64,000 nucleotides of DNA from assembly GCF_019669905.1 (NCBI RefSeq), contig NZ_AP019777.1, forward strand, positions 186,001 to 250,000, read 5' to 3'. Each line of letters starts with the position of its first letter. The stretch's first letter is position 1. Positions 27,633 to 35,528 of the stretch are shown piece after piece. Under the pieces are notes generated by a model that made no database searches, was not told the DNA's origin, and worked only from the letters and a program-made list of their open reading frames with translations. A program made the position numbers and the translations under genes. The stretch is from Methylomonas koyamae. GTDB lineage: Bacteria; Pseudomonadota; Gammaproteobacteria; Methylococcales; Methylomonadaceae.

Positions 27633-28607
27633 TTACGCGCTCACCACGGTGTTGATCAAATACAGTGTGTAAGCGGCGTAAACCGCCAACAGGATGCCGC
27701 CTTCGACCCGGTTGATCCGGCCTTGTTCGCGTTTGCCGGCGTAACCCAGCGCAAACAGCGAGGCGGTCAGCATGGCCATCAACGGCCAATCGCGGTTTAC
27801 GATTTCCAGCGGAATCGACATCGGATGGATCGCGCCGGCCAAACCGACCACGGCCAGCGTATTGAACAAATTGGAGCCGATGATGTTGCCCAGGGCCAGG
27901 TCGTGTTCGCCTTTGCGGGCCGCCGCTATCGACGAAGCCAATTCCGGCAGCGAGGTACCGATGGCGACGATGGTCAAACCGATGACCAAATCGCTGACGC
28001 CGAGGTTTTGTGCAATCGTCACCGCGCCCCACACCAGCAGCCGGGAACTGATCATCAACAGCAACAAACCGCTGACTAGCCAGATCGTGGCCTGGGCAAA
28101 CGACATGCGGTGTTCTTCCAATTCCTCTTCGACCTCTGCGGCCAACACGTCGGCCTTTTGTTTCAAGCCCTGGCGCACCATCCAGGTCATCACGCCGGCA
28201 AACACCGCCAGTTCCAGCAAGGCATCGGTTCTGGACAAGCTGCCGTCGTACAACTGGCCGAAGGCGAACACGGTCACGCCCATCAATACCGGCAACTCCT
28301 TCTTGACGATTTGCGAGTGGACCACGATGGGGCTGATCAAGGCCACCGTGCCCAGAATCAAGGCGATGTTGGTGATGTTGGAACCGTAGGCGTTACCCAA
28401 GGCGATACCGGGACTGCCTTGCCAGGCCGACAGTGCCGATACCGTCAATTCCGGCGCCGAGGTCCCGAAACCGATGACTACCATACCGATCAATAACGGC
28501 GACATGCCCAGGAAACGCGCAATCGCCGCGGCGCCTTCCACAAAAATATCGGCACTCCAAACCAATACCACCAGACCGATGACTATCATCAACAACGGCA
28601 ACGCCAT
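27633..28607 (-). CDS. Calcium/sodium antiporter (CaxA/YrbG family)
   Basis: 324 residues with about ten membrane helices in two inverted halves. Each half has the ion-binding alpha repeat: VIGFGTSAPELTVSALSAWQ followed by GNAYGSNITNIALILG, and IVAIGTSLPELASSIAAARK followed by GNIIGSNLFNTLAVVG. This is the K-independent Na/Ca exchanger arrangement. It probably exports Ca from the cytoplasm, although ion specificity of bacterial members varies. It lies immediately upstream of the HpnN-like gene (2-base gap). E. coli yrbG sits beside the Lpt/Kds genes, so an envelope link is familiar for this family. Confidence 0.9.
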   Translation of the reverse strand: MALPLLMIVIGLVVLVWSADIFVEGAAAIARFLGMSPLLIGMVVIGFGTSAPELTVSALSAWQGSPGIALGNAYGSNITNIALILGTVALISPIVVHSQIVKKELPVLMGVTVFAFGQLYDGSLSRTDALLELAVFAGVMTWMVRQGLKQKADVLAAEVEEELEEHRMSFAQATIWLVSGLLLLMISSRLLVWGAVTIAQNLGVSDLVIGLTIVAIGTSLPELASSIAAARKGEHDLALGNIIGSNLFNTLAVVGLAGAIHPMSIPLEIVNRDWPLMAMLTASLFALGYAGKREQGRINRVEGGILLAVYAAYTLYLINTVVSA

Positions 28608-28668
28608 AAACTACCCTTCACTGTTAAAGATCAAAAAACCAAACCTGCCGAACCCGTGGCGGAAAACC

Positions 28669-29496
28669 TCAATCCACGGTCCACTGCACCACGCCGCTAT
28701 AGGCCGTGGCCAGCACGACGACACCGAACACAATCCGGTACCAGGCGAAAATAATGAAATCGTGGTGGCTGATGTAGCGCAGCAAGCCTTTCACCGCCAC
28801 CAGCGCGCTGACGAAGGCGGCGGCCAGGCCGATCGCAAACGACAACGCGTCGTTATCGGCTTGCAGCAAATCGCGGTGTTTGTACAAATCGTAGGCGCTG
28901 GCCACCACCAGGGTCGGAATCGCCAGAAAGAACGAAAACTCGGTGGCCGCTTTGCGCGACAAGCCGAACAGCAAGCCGCCGATAATGGTCGAACCGGAAC
29001 GCGACATGCCCGGAATCAGCGCGAAGGCCTGGGCAATTCCCAGTTTCAACGCATCCAGCGCCGACAAGTCGTCGACGTTTTCGACCCGGATTTTGTGCTC
29101 GCGCTTTTCGGCCCAAATAATAATGAAGGCGCCGACAATGAAGGCCAGCGCCACCGGCACCGGCTTGAATAGCGTCGCCTTCAGGATTTTGCCGAACAAC
29201 AGTCCCAACGCCGCCAACGGCACGAAGGCGATGGCCAGATTCAACACGAACTTCTGCGCCTGGCGTTCGGTGGTCAGGCCGCTCAGCACCGAACCGATCT
29301 TGGCCCGGTATTCCCAGCAAATGGCCAGGATCGCGCCGACCTGAATCACGATGGTAAACAGCTTGGCCTTGTCGTCGTTAAAATTCAGCAAATCGCCGGC
29401 CAGAATCAAGTGGCCGGTGCTGGAAATGGGCAGGAATTCGGTCAAGCCTTCGACGATACCGAGGATCAGGGATTTGACGAGTATTGAGATATCCAT
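28669..29496 (-). CDS. uppP: Undecaprenyl-diphosphatase (BacA family)
   Basis: 275 residues, about eight helices. The first signature is [22 protein letters not shown] with the catalytic [11 protein letters not shown] block (residues about 15-30), and the second is [20 protein letters not shown] (residues about 165-185), carrying the catalytic Arg in PGMSRSGST. It dephosphorylates undecaprenyl diphosphate to recycle the lipid carrier for peptidoglycan, O-antigen and exopolysaccharide, which suits a region with two polymer initiation systems. It is the first gene of a possible uppP-caxA-hpnN run (60-base gap) on the minus strand. Confidence 0.95.
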   Translation of the reverse strand: MDISILVKSLILGIVEGLTEFLPISSTGHLILAGDLLNFNDDKAKLFTIVIQVGAILAICWEYRAKIGSVLSGLTTERQAQKFVLNLAIAFVPLAALGLLFGKILKATLFKPVPVALAFIVGAFIIIWAEKREHKIRVENVDDLSALDALKLGIAQAFALIPGMSRSGSTIIGGLLFGLSRKAATEFSFFLAIPTLVVASAYDLYKHRDLLQADNDALSFAIGLAAAFVSALVAVKGLLRYISHHDFIIFAWYRIVFGVVVLATAYSGVVQWTVD

Positions 29497-29754
29497 ATTG
29501 AGTCAGCGCTGAGTGCCAGCCGGCACGGGGGTTGGGATCGGCAGACGATGCGGCACAACCAAGCCGTTGCAGCCGCAGCAAAAGCCACGTAAACGGGGCG
29601 GGATTATAGTCGAAAACTCAATAATCCCGTAACTTTAGCCGCTGTAGTTCAAGCAAATACGGCGCAAGTCCGGCGGCGCAATCGGTTTTGCCCCGATTCC
29701 TCCGATCTGGCAGAATCGGCCGTAACCCGCTGCAGCTCCCGGAGATATTCCGCA

Positions 29755-31326
29755 ATGACCGCAACTTATCCGCCGCTAATCCAAGCCCTGCGCGATCCGG
29801 GCCGCTACCCGCACCCGGTAAGCAAGGTCGAAGTGCTGGAGACCCATATCTCCTGGGTGTTGCTGTCCGGCCGTTACGCTTACAAAATCAAGAAGCCGGT
29901 CGATCTTGGTTTCCTGGATTTCAGCGACCTGCAAAAACGGCGTTTTTTCTGCGACGAAGAACTGCGGCTGAATCGGCGCCTGGCACCGTCGCTGTACCTG
30001 GCAACGGTAAGCATCGGCGGCACGGCCGAACGGCCGGAAATCGGCGCCGGACCGGCCATCGAATATGCCGTGAAAATGCGCCGCTTCCCGGTCGCCAACA
30101 CGCTGGACCACCTGTTCGGCCGCCACGGCCTGCAGCCGCGGCATATCGATCTGCTGGCGCAAACCGTCGCCGGCTTCCATGCCGCGCTGCCGGCCGCGGC
30201 TGCCGACTCGATTTACGGCACGCCGGCCCAGGTAATGGCGCCGGCCAGGCAGAATTTCCGGCAATTAAGAGCATTACTCGAATCTGCGGATTTGCCGATG
30301 CTCGACCGGCTGGAAACCGCCTGCGAAACCGAATACGCTGCCTGCGCGGCCCTGATCGCCGACCGCCGCCAGCAAGGCCGTATCCGCGAATGCCACGGCG
30401 ATCTGCACCTGGGCAATATCGTATTGTTGCGCGGCCGGCCGGTTCCGTTCGACGCCATCGAGTTTGCGCCGGAACTGCGCTGGATCGACACGATCAACGA
30501 TGCCGCCTTTCTGGTGATGGACTTGCTGCAGCGCGGCCGCGGCGATTTGGCCTACCGCTTTCTGAATGGCTACCTGGAATCCAGCGGCGATTATGCCGGC
30601 CTGGGGCTGCTGCGGTTTTACCTGAGTTATCGGGCGGCGGTACGGGCCAAGGTCGCCGGCTTTCGCCTGGCGCAAACCGGCGACCCGGCGGCCAAGTGCG
30701 AGTGTTTGGCCTATCTGGAGCAAGCCGTGGCCGGTTTGGCGCGGCGCAAGCCGGTGCTGATTTTGATGCATGGCCTACCCGGCTGCGGCAAAAGCCACGT
30801 CGCCCAATTGCTGCTGGAACGCTACGGCTTGATTCGGCTGCGCTCCGACGTCGAGCGCAAACGCCTGTTCGGCCTGAGTCCGCTGGCATCCAGCCTTTCC
30901 GCAACCGGCGGCGGCATCTACCAGGCCGACGCCAGCCGACAAACTTACGGCCGATTGTTGGAATTGAGCCGCGGCTTGCTGGCCGACGGCTTCGGCGTGA
31001 TCGTCGATGCCGCGTTTCTGCAATACGACCAGCGCCGGCCGTTTCGGGAACTGGCGGCACAGCTCGGTGCCGGTTTCGCGCTGGTGGCGGTCCGGGCCGA
31101 GCCCGCGACCTTGCGCCGGCGGATAAGCGAGCGTCAGGCCGCCGGCAACGACGCGTCCGAAGCCGGTCTGGAGGTTCTGGAACACGCCAGCCGGAATCTG
31201 GAACCGTTGCAGGCCGACGAAATGTCGAGCTGTTTGCAATTCGATAACGATGCCGAGCCGGCGGCGACGGACGATAGTCGTCCGTTCTGGCGGCAATTGG
31301 CGGAATTGGCCGCGTTGGGAGATTGA
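29755..31326 (+). CDS. Two-domain protein: aminoglycoside-phosphotransferase-like kinase fused to P-loop ATPase
   Basis: 523 residues. The N-terminal domain (about 1-310) has the APH/choline-kinase catalytic loop HGDLHLGNI (residues 214-222) followed by the DAIEF metal-binding Asp block. The C-terminal domain (about 330-515) is a zeta-toxin/gluconokinase-like P-loop kinase with Walker A GLPGCGKS (340-347) and a D-x-x-R segment (LRSDVERKRLFG). The architecture is known from many Proteobacteria but its substrate is not established, and antibiotic resistance should not be assumed. It starts 258 bases after the divergent uppP gene and runs into the alcohol dehydrogenase gene with a 2-base gap, so the pair is likely an operon. 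Confidence 0.85.
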   Translation: MTATYPPLIQALRDPGRYPHPVSKVEVLETHISWVLLSGRYAYKIKKPVDLGFLDFSDLQKRRFFCDEELRLNRRLAPSLYLATVSIGGTAERPEIGAGPAIEYAVKMRRFPVANTLDHLFGRHGLQPRHIDLLAQTVAGFHAALPAAAADSIYGTPAQVMAPARQNFRQLRALLESADLPMLDRLETACETEYAACAALIADRRQQGRIRECHGDLHLGNIVLLRGRPVPFDAIEFAPELRWIDTINDAAFLVMDLLQRGRGDLAYRFLNGYLESSGDYAGLGLLRFYLSYRAAVRAKVAGFRLAQTGDPAAKCECLAYLEQAVAGLARRKPVLILMHGLPGCGKSHVAQLLLERYGLIRLRSDVERKRLFGLSPLASSLSATGGGIYQADASRQTYGRLLELSRGLLADGFGVIVDAAFLQYDQRRPFRELAAQLGAGFALVAVRAEPATLRRRISERQAAGNDASEAGLEVLEHASRNLEPLQADEMSSCLQFDNDAEPAATDDSRPFWRQLAELAALGD

Positions 31327-31328
31327 CC

Positions 31329-32312
31329 ATGAAAGCGATGATTCTGGACCGCGCCGGGGCGCCGTTGCGCCTGGCCGACTGCACCTTGCCGGCACCGGCG
31401 GCCAAGCAAGTGTTATTGAAAGTCCGCGCTTGCGGCGTCTGCCGCACCGATCTGCACGTGGCCGACGGCGAGCTGGACCAAGCCAAGTTGCCGCTGATAC
31501 CCGGCCACGAAATCGTCGGCGAAGTGGTCGCCAAGGGCGGCCTGGCCCAGCGTTTCGCCCTCGGCCAGCGCGTCGGCGTGCCGTGGCTGGGCCATACCTG
31601 CGGCAGATGCCGGTATTGCCTGAGCCAACGGGAAAACCTGTGCGAGGCGCCCGGTTTCACCGGCTACACGCTGGACGGCGGTTACGCCGAATACGCGGTC
31701 GCCGATCAGGATTACTGCTTCGCGCTGCCGGAGCGATACGGCGACGCCGAAGCCGCGCCGTTGCTCTGTGCCGGCCTGATCGGCTACCGCGCGTTAGTCG
31801 CCGCCGGCAGCGCCGAAACTCTCGGCATCTACGGCTTCGGCGCAGCCGCCCACATCATTGCCCAGGTTGCGGTCTGGCAAGGGCGGCGCATATTTGCCTT
31901 CACTAAACCCGGCGATAGTGCCGGCCAGGATTTTGCCCGGCAACTCGGCGCCGAGTGGGCCGGCGATTCAAGCCAACCGCCGCCGCGGGCGATGGATGCG
32001 GCGATCCTGTTCGCCCCGGTCGGGGCATTGGTGCCGCAAGCGCTGCGCCACGTCGCGAAAGGCGGTACTGTGGTTTGCGCCGGCATCCATATGAGCGAGA
32101 TTCCGGCCTTTCCCTATTCGATCTTGTGGGGCGAACGCAGCGTGCGTTCGGTTGCCAACCTGACCCGCCAGGACGGCGAAGCGTTTCTGGCGATTGCCGG
32201 GCAAGCGCCGCTGAAAACCCATGTCCGGACTTTCGCGTTGGCCGACGCCAACCAGGCCCTGGCCCAATTGAAAAACGGCCAAATCCAGGGCGCGGCGGTG
32301 TTGATCCCCTGA
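31329..32312 (+). CDS. Zinc-dependent alcohol dehydrogenase family protein
   Basis: 327 residues from ATG at 31329; an in-frame TTG 6 bases earlier is less likely. The catalytic zinc site is CGVCRTDLH (Cys38, with His60-Glu61 in LIPGHEIVGEV). The structural zinc loop is HTCGRCRYCLSQRENLC, with all four Cys. The nucleotide-binding segment TLGIYGFGAAAHIIAQVAVW lacks a canonical GxGxxG and reads GFGAAAH, a common variant in this subgroup. It would oxidise or reduce an alcohol/aldehyde with NAD(P). It is coupled to the APH-kinase fusion, a neighbourhood for which I know no established pathway. Confidence 0.88.
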   Translation: MKAMILDRAGAPLRLADCTLPAPAAKQVLLKVRACGVCRTDLHVADGELDQAKLPLIPGHEIVGEVVAKGGLAQRFALGQRVGVPWLGHTCGRCRYCLSQRENLCEAPGFTGYTLDGGYAEYAVADQDYCFALPERYGDAEAAPLLCAGLIGYRALVAAGSAETLGIYGFGAAAHIIAQVAVWQGRRIFAFTKPGDSAGQDFARQLGAEWAGDSSQPPPRAMDAAILFAPVGALVPQALRHVAKGGTVVCAGIHMSEIPAFPYSILWGERSVRSVANLTRQDGEAFLAIAGQAPLKTHVRTFALADANQALAQLKNGQIQGAAVLIP

Positions 32313-32489
32313 TGACGGCCGCCTTTATCCGTTTGACGCAAAAAGGAAATTCCTCGCGCCGCCGCTTGGACATCGGCCAAATCGAGGTAAATTAGCTTTC
32401 GCGGGCCGGCATTTCCTAGCCTAGGCGATCTTTGTTAGAATCGCTGCCGATCCAAAGAAAAAACACCCTATAAAACACCACCCTAAGCC

Positions 32490-32924
32490 ATGAACAAAAA
32501 GAAAATTATAATATTCGCCGTCTGTCTGGCCGGTCTGCTTGCCATCCAAATCAAGTTCTTCCTGCCCTTCATGTACGACATCGCCGCATCCGACCTATTT
32601 TTGGTGGAAAGCAAAGACGCCGCCAATCCGATGTCGGTCAGCACCGACATGACCGCGATGGCCTTCAGCCATTGCAACAACTTCATCAAGAAAAATGCGG
32701 AGGAAGACCAAAACCTGGCGTTCGCCGCGCAGCCGACCAACGCCTGGAGCTTGGGTAATTACGAATACATCGTCAATGCCGACGTCGAAATTAGCGGCAA
32801 GGATAGCCCGGCGGTATTGCGCCACTACGCTTGCCGGATTCAGTACGAAAAGGGCGACGACACCTCAGGCGCCGCCGATTTCGAAAACTGGTCGGTGGAA
32901 GGCGTCGGCGGTTTGACCGACTGA
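32490..32924 (+). CDS. Hypothetical protein with N-terminal membrane helix
   Basis: 144 residues, no family recognised. A single N-terminal helix (KKIIIFAVCLAGLLAIQIKF, residues 4-25) could be an uncleaved anchor or signal, leaving a soluble periplasmic part of about 115 residues with two Cys (near 61 and 115) that could pair. The segment NYEYIVNADVEISGKDSPAV looks like a beta-rich domain of the kind seen in small secreted proteins. It is preceded by a 177-base gap and followed by a strong terminator at 32952-32993, so it is probably monocistronic. Confidence 0.62.
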   Translation: MNKKKIIIFAVCLAGLLAIQIKFFLPFMYDIAASDLFLVESKDAANPMSVSTDMTAMAFSHCNNFIKKNAEEDQNLAFAAQPTNAWSLGNYEYIVNADVEISGKDSPAVLRHYACRIQYEKGDDTSGAADFENWSVEGVGGLTD

Positions 32925-32951
32925 ACCGAATAACTAAAGTCGGACAACGCC

Positions 32952-32993
32952 AAAAAAAGCCCGCCAGGTTCCGGTACCTGGCGGGCTTTTTTT
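32952..32993. terminator. Bidirectional rho-independent terminator
   Basis: An 18-base perfect inverted repeat (AAAAAAAGCCCGCCAGGT at 32952-32969 against ACCTGGCGGGCTTTTTTT at 32976-32993) with a 6-base loop. A GC-rich 11-base core and T-runs on both strands suit it to end both the plus-strand small gene stopping at 32924 and the minus-strand TonB receptor gene stopping at 33021. Confidence 0.93.
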
Positions 32994-33020
32994 ATCGGGC
33001 TGGAGCGCTAGCGCCGGCGC

Positions 33021-35345
33021 TCAGAAGCTATATGAAATCTCCCCATACACCGTCCGCCCCGCTTGCAGGTAAAACGCCGAATATTCCCGGTCCAGCAGAT
33101 TGTTGACCGAAAACGAAAGGTCGATGTTTTTCGTGGCCTGGTAGGCGATGCGGGTATCGACCAGGAAATACGGATCGTAACTGCCCGGTACGCCGGTAAC
33201 CTGGTCCAGGTTCTGGTCGTTGAAGAACGGCTGGCTGACGTAACGGCCGATAATGCCGCCGCTCCATTGCTCGTATTTGATGTCCAAGCCGCCGCTGAAC
33301 ATGGTTTCCGGCAATTGCACCATTTGTTTGCCGACGATCAAGGGATTGGCGGTGTTTTCGGTGATGACCGAATCGTTCAGCGTGTAAGTGCCGTTAAAGT
33401 GCAGCCAATCCCAATACAGTTTTTGCCGCAACTTGACTTCCACGCCTTCCACTTCGGCCTTGCCGGCATTCTGGCGTTCGGTCAGGGTTTGCAGCGCGCC
33501 GGTCGGTATACCGCTTTTCGCGTAAATCAGGTCGCTGATGTAGTGGTGGAAATAGCTGGCCGCAATTGTGGTACCGGCAATCGGCGTCGCTTCGCCGCCG
33601 ACTTCCCAGGAATGCATGGTTTCCGGCGACAAACCAGGATTCGGCTCGGTAATTACGCTCGAGGTCTGGGTATTGCCGTACAACTCGAAGTTGGTCGGCG
33701 GCCGAAAGGCCCAGCCGGTCGATGCGAACAGCTTATAGCCGTCGGCCGGCAGCCAGGTCAGGCTGAACTTGGGGTTGAATTGGCCGACCGAACGCTCCTG
33801 GTAGATGCGGGTAAAGGACGGGCTGGTGCTCTGGTTCATGCCGGAAGTGGACCAGTCGTCGTAACGCACGCCCAGGTGAGCGATCAGATTCGGCAAGATC
33901 CATAATTCGTCTTGTAAATAGGCCGAATAAATGCTGGATTCGCCTTTACCCAGCGCGGTGCGGGCGGTCGTCGAATCCCAGTTGCGCCAGTTGCCCAGCG
34001 CATAACGCGATTGGCCTTCCAGCTCGCTGTGGTTGGCGCCGAAACCGACGGTCAGGAAGTTGCGTTGCTCCCACAGAAACGGAAAGCGCAAGGCGACGTT
34101 GGCGTCGATCCGGTTGCTCGGCGTCACCGTCAACTGGCCGGTGCCGCCGGTCAGCGAATCCGAGGCGGCGTTGGCGAACGGCGAGTAGGTTTCGTGCTGC
34201 ATGTACTGAAAATCGATATTCAGTTTGATGTCGTGGCCGAAGTCGTGTTTCAGGTGGCCGAAATAACGGCGGGTGTCTTCGATCGACGGCAAGGAATGCA
34301 GAAACAACTGTTCGTAGACGTTCAGCCGGGCGCCGCCCACATTTAGGTTATTGCCGACGTTGCCGGACGAGCCGACGCCGATGGCCAGCGGCGTACCGTC
34401 GGTCCTGGTCAAATAACTGTTGTAGCTGCCGGTATCGCTGACTTCGCTGCGGCTCCAGGCCATGCCGCCGTCGATTTGGGTTTGCGGCGTCAGGTCGTAG
34501 TACAAATGCAGCGAGGCATTGTTTTGCTCCCAGGGCCGGCGGCCTTTATCGCCGACGATGAAACGGCGTTCGCCCTGGTTGGTCGTGGTCGGGATCGCAC
34601 CCAGGACCGGCGTCGTCGCCGCGCCGGACGCGGTCGCTACCGTCACGTAGTCGGACACCGCCCAGTTGTCGCTATCCATGTGGTTGAACGTCAACGAAAT
34701 GCCCAGACCGTTTTCGAAGCGGTCGCGGTAACGGCCTTTGATGCCCCATTGCTCGACTGCCGCGCCGCCGGCGCCGATGCTGAGCCGGCCTTCGCGCTTG
34801 GTCGGCACCTTCGAAATCACGTTCAGCACGCCGCCCATCGCCCCGCTGCCGTATAAGGCCGAGAACGGCCCCGGCACGTACTCCACCTGCTGGGCGTCGT
34901 CCATGTTCATGATGTTCCAGTCGACGTTGCCGTTGCTGCCGGTGTTGACCGGCAGGCCGTCCACCAGATACAGCGAACGGTTGGCGCCGCTGACGCCGTG
35001 AAAACTGGACGAGGCGACGCTGGAGCCGGGAAAGCTGGTGCCGTAGGCGCTGCCGCGCAGGTAGACGCCGGGGATGTCCTTCAACGCATCGCCGATGCGC
35101 TGCACCAGACGGTTTTCGGTGTTGTCGGCGGTAATCACGCTGACGTTGGCCGGCGCCAACGCTGCCTGCATTTCCGAGCGGGTAGCGGTCACCAGCGTTG
35201 CTCCCAGCGTTTCTTCGCTGTCCTTGGTTTTGTCCTTCTGTTGGGTTTCGGCAGCGTTATCCGCCTCGGCGTCCACGGCCCAAGCCGCTTGGCTTTGAAT
35301 CAGTCCGGCCAACGCCAGAACAGCCATGCTATTTAAACGAGACAA
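33021..35345 (-). CDS. TonB-dependent outer-membrane receptor next to CobN-like gene
   Basis: 774 residues from a TTG start at 35345, chosen because a perfect AGGAGG lies 8 bases upstream (35354-35359). The protein then begins SRLNSMAVLALAGLIQSQAA, a normal signal peptide. The open frame upstream is spurious. The plug domain has TLVTATRSEMQAALAPANVS, IGDALKDIPGVYLRG, LYLVDGLPVNTG and FSALYGSGAMGGVLNVISKV. The barrel ends in an aromatic residue (YGEISYSF). The sequence type resembles BtuB/HmuR-like receptors for tetrapyrroles or metal chelates. It lies 183 bases downstream of the exported CobN-like gene on the same strand and may be its outer-membrane partner. Substrate unknown. Confidence 0.88.
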   Translation of the reverse strand: MSRLNSMAVLALAGLIQSQAAWAVDAEADNAAETQQKDKTKDSEETLGATLVTATRSEMQAALAPANVSVITADNTENRLVQRIGDALKDIPGVYLRGSAYGTSFPGSSVASSSFHGVSGANRSLYLVDGLPVNTGSNGNVDWNIMNMDDAQQVEYVPGPFSALYGSGAMGGVLNVISKVPTKREGRLSIGAGGAAVEQWGIKGRYRDRFENGLGISLTFNHMDSDNWAVSDYVTVATASGAATTPVLGAIPTTTNQGERRFIVGDKGRRPWEQNNASLHLYYDLTPQTQIDGGMAWSRSEVSDTGSYNSYLTRTDGTPLAIGVGSSGNVGNNLNVGGARLNVYEQLFLHSLPSIEDTRRYFGHLKHDFGHDIKLNIDFQYMQHETYSPFANAASDSLTGGTGQLTVTPSNRIDANVALRFPFLWEQRNFLTVGFGANHSELEGQSRYALGNWRNWDSTTARTALGKGESSIYSAYLQDELWILPNLIAHLGVRYDDWSTSGMNQSTSPSFTRIYQERSVGQFNPKFSLTWLPADGYKLFASTGWAFRPPTNFELYGNTQTSSVITEPNPGLSPETMHSWEVGGEATPIAGTTIAASYFHHYISDLIYAKSGIPTGALQTLTERQNAGKAEVEGVEVKLRQKLYWDWLHFNGTYTLNDSVITENTANPLIVGKQMVQLPETMFSGGLDIKYEQWSGGIIGRYVSQPFFNDQNLDQVTGVPGSYDPYFLVDTRIAYQATKNIDLSFSVNNLLDREYSAFYLQAGRTVYGEISYSF

Positions 35346-35359
35346 TTTCAGTTCCTCCT
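35340..35359 (-). promoter_or_regulatory. Strong ribosome-binding site deciding a TTG start
   Basis: Minus-strand AGGAGG at 35354-35359 stands 8 bases before TTG at 35345. The next ATG in frame (Met of NSMAVLAL) would remove the positively charged start of the signal peptide, so TTG is preferred. Confidence 0.8.
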
Positions 35360-35466
35360 GTGTCCTTATCGCGTGGTTTGCGCGTATTTTGTCGGAATAA
35401 TATTTAATTCTTCTTACATCGAATGCGGGTTTTGCCGTATTGATGCACCGATTTTCGAAAGTTTGT

Positions 35467-35516
35467 GCCGGCCCTGGCCGGCGCGACGGCGGCAAACTTT
35501 GCCTGCCACCGTCGCG
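35467..35516. other. Two nested hairpins between CobN-like and TonB receptor genes
   Basis: A 7-base perfect stem GCCGGCC/GGCCGGC at 35467-35482 abuts a 13-base stem with one mismatch (CGCGACGGCGGCA at 35482-35494 against TGCCACCGTCGCG at 35504-35516). The segment lies just after the CobN-like stop on the minus strand. There is no T-run directly after it, so it may be an attenuating or mRNA-stabilising structure rather than a simple terminator. No B12 box (GCCACTG) is present, so it is not a cobalamin riboswitch as far as I can see. Confidence 0.45.
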
Positions 35517-35528
35517 CTCAATCGGCCA

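Noticed and set aside
27631..28032. Upstream extension of the HpnN-like frame (134 codons)
   Set aside because: Arg/His/Pro-rich shadow of the antiporter gene; the protein proper starts MSLENRLGHFAYRWGN at 27630.
29688..31247. 519-codon plus-strand frame overlapping the APH-kinase fusion
   Set aside because: The protein is Arg/Pro/Ala-rich without any recognisable motif, while the overlapping frame at 29755-31326 has Walker A and APH motifs.
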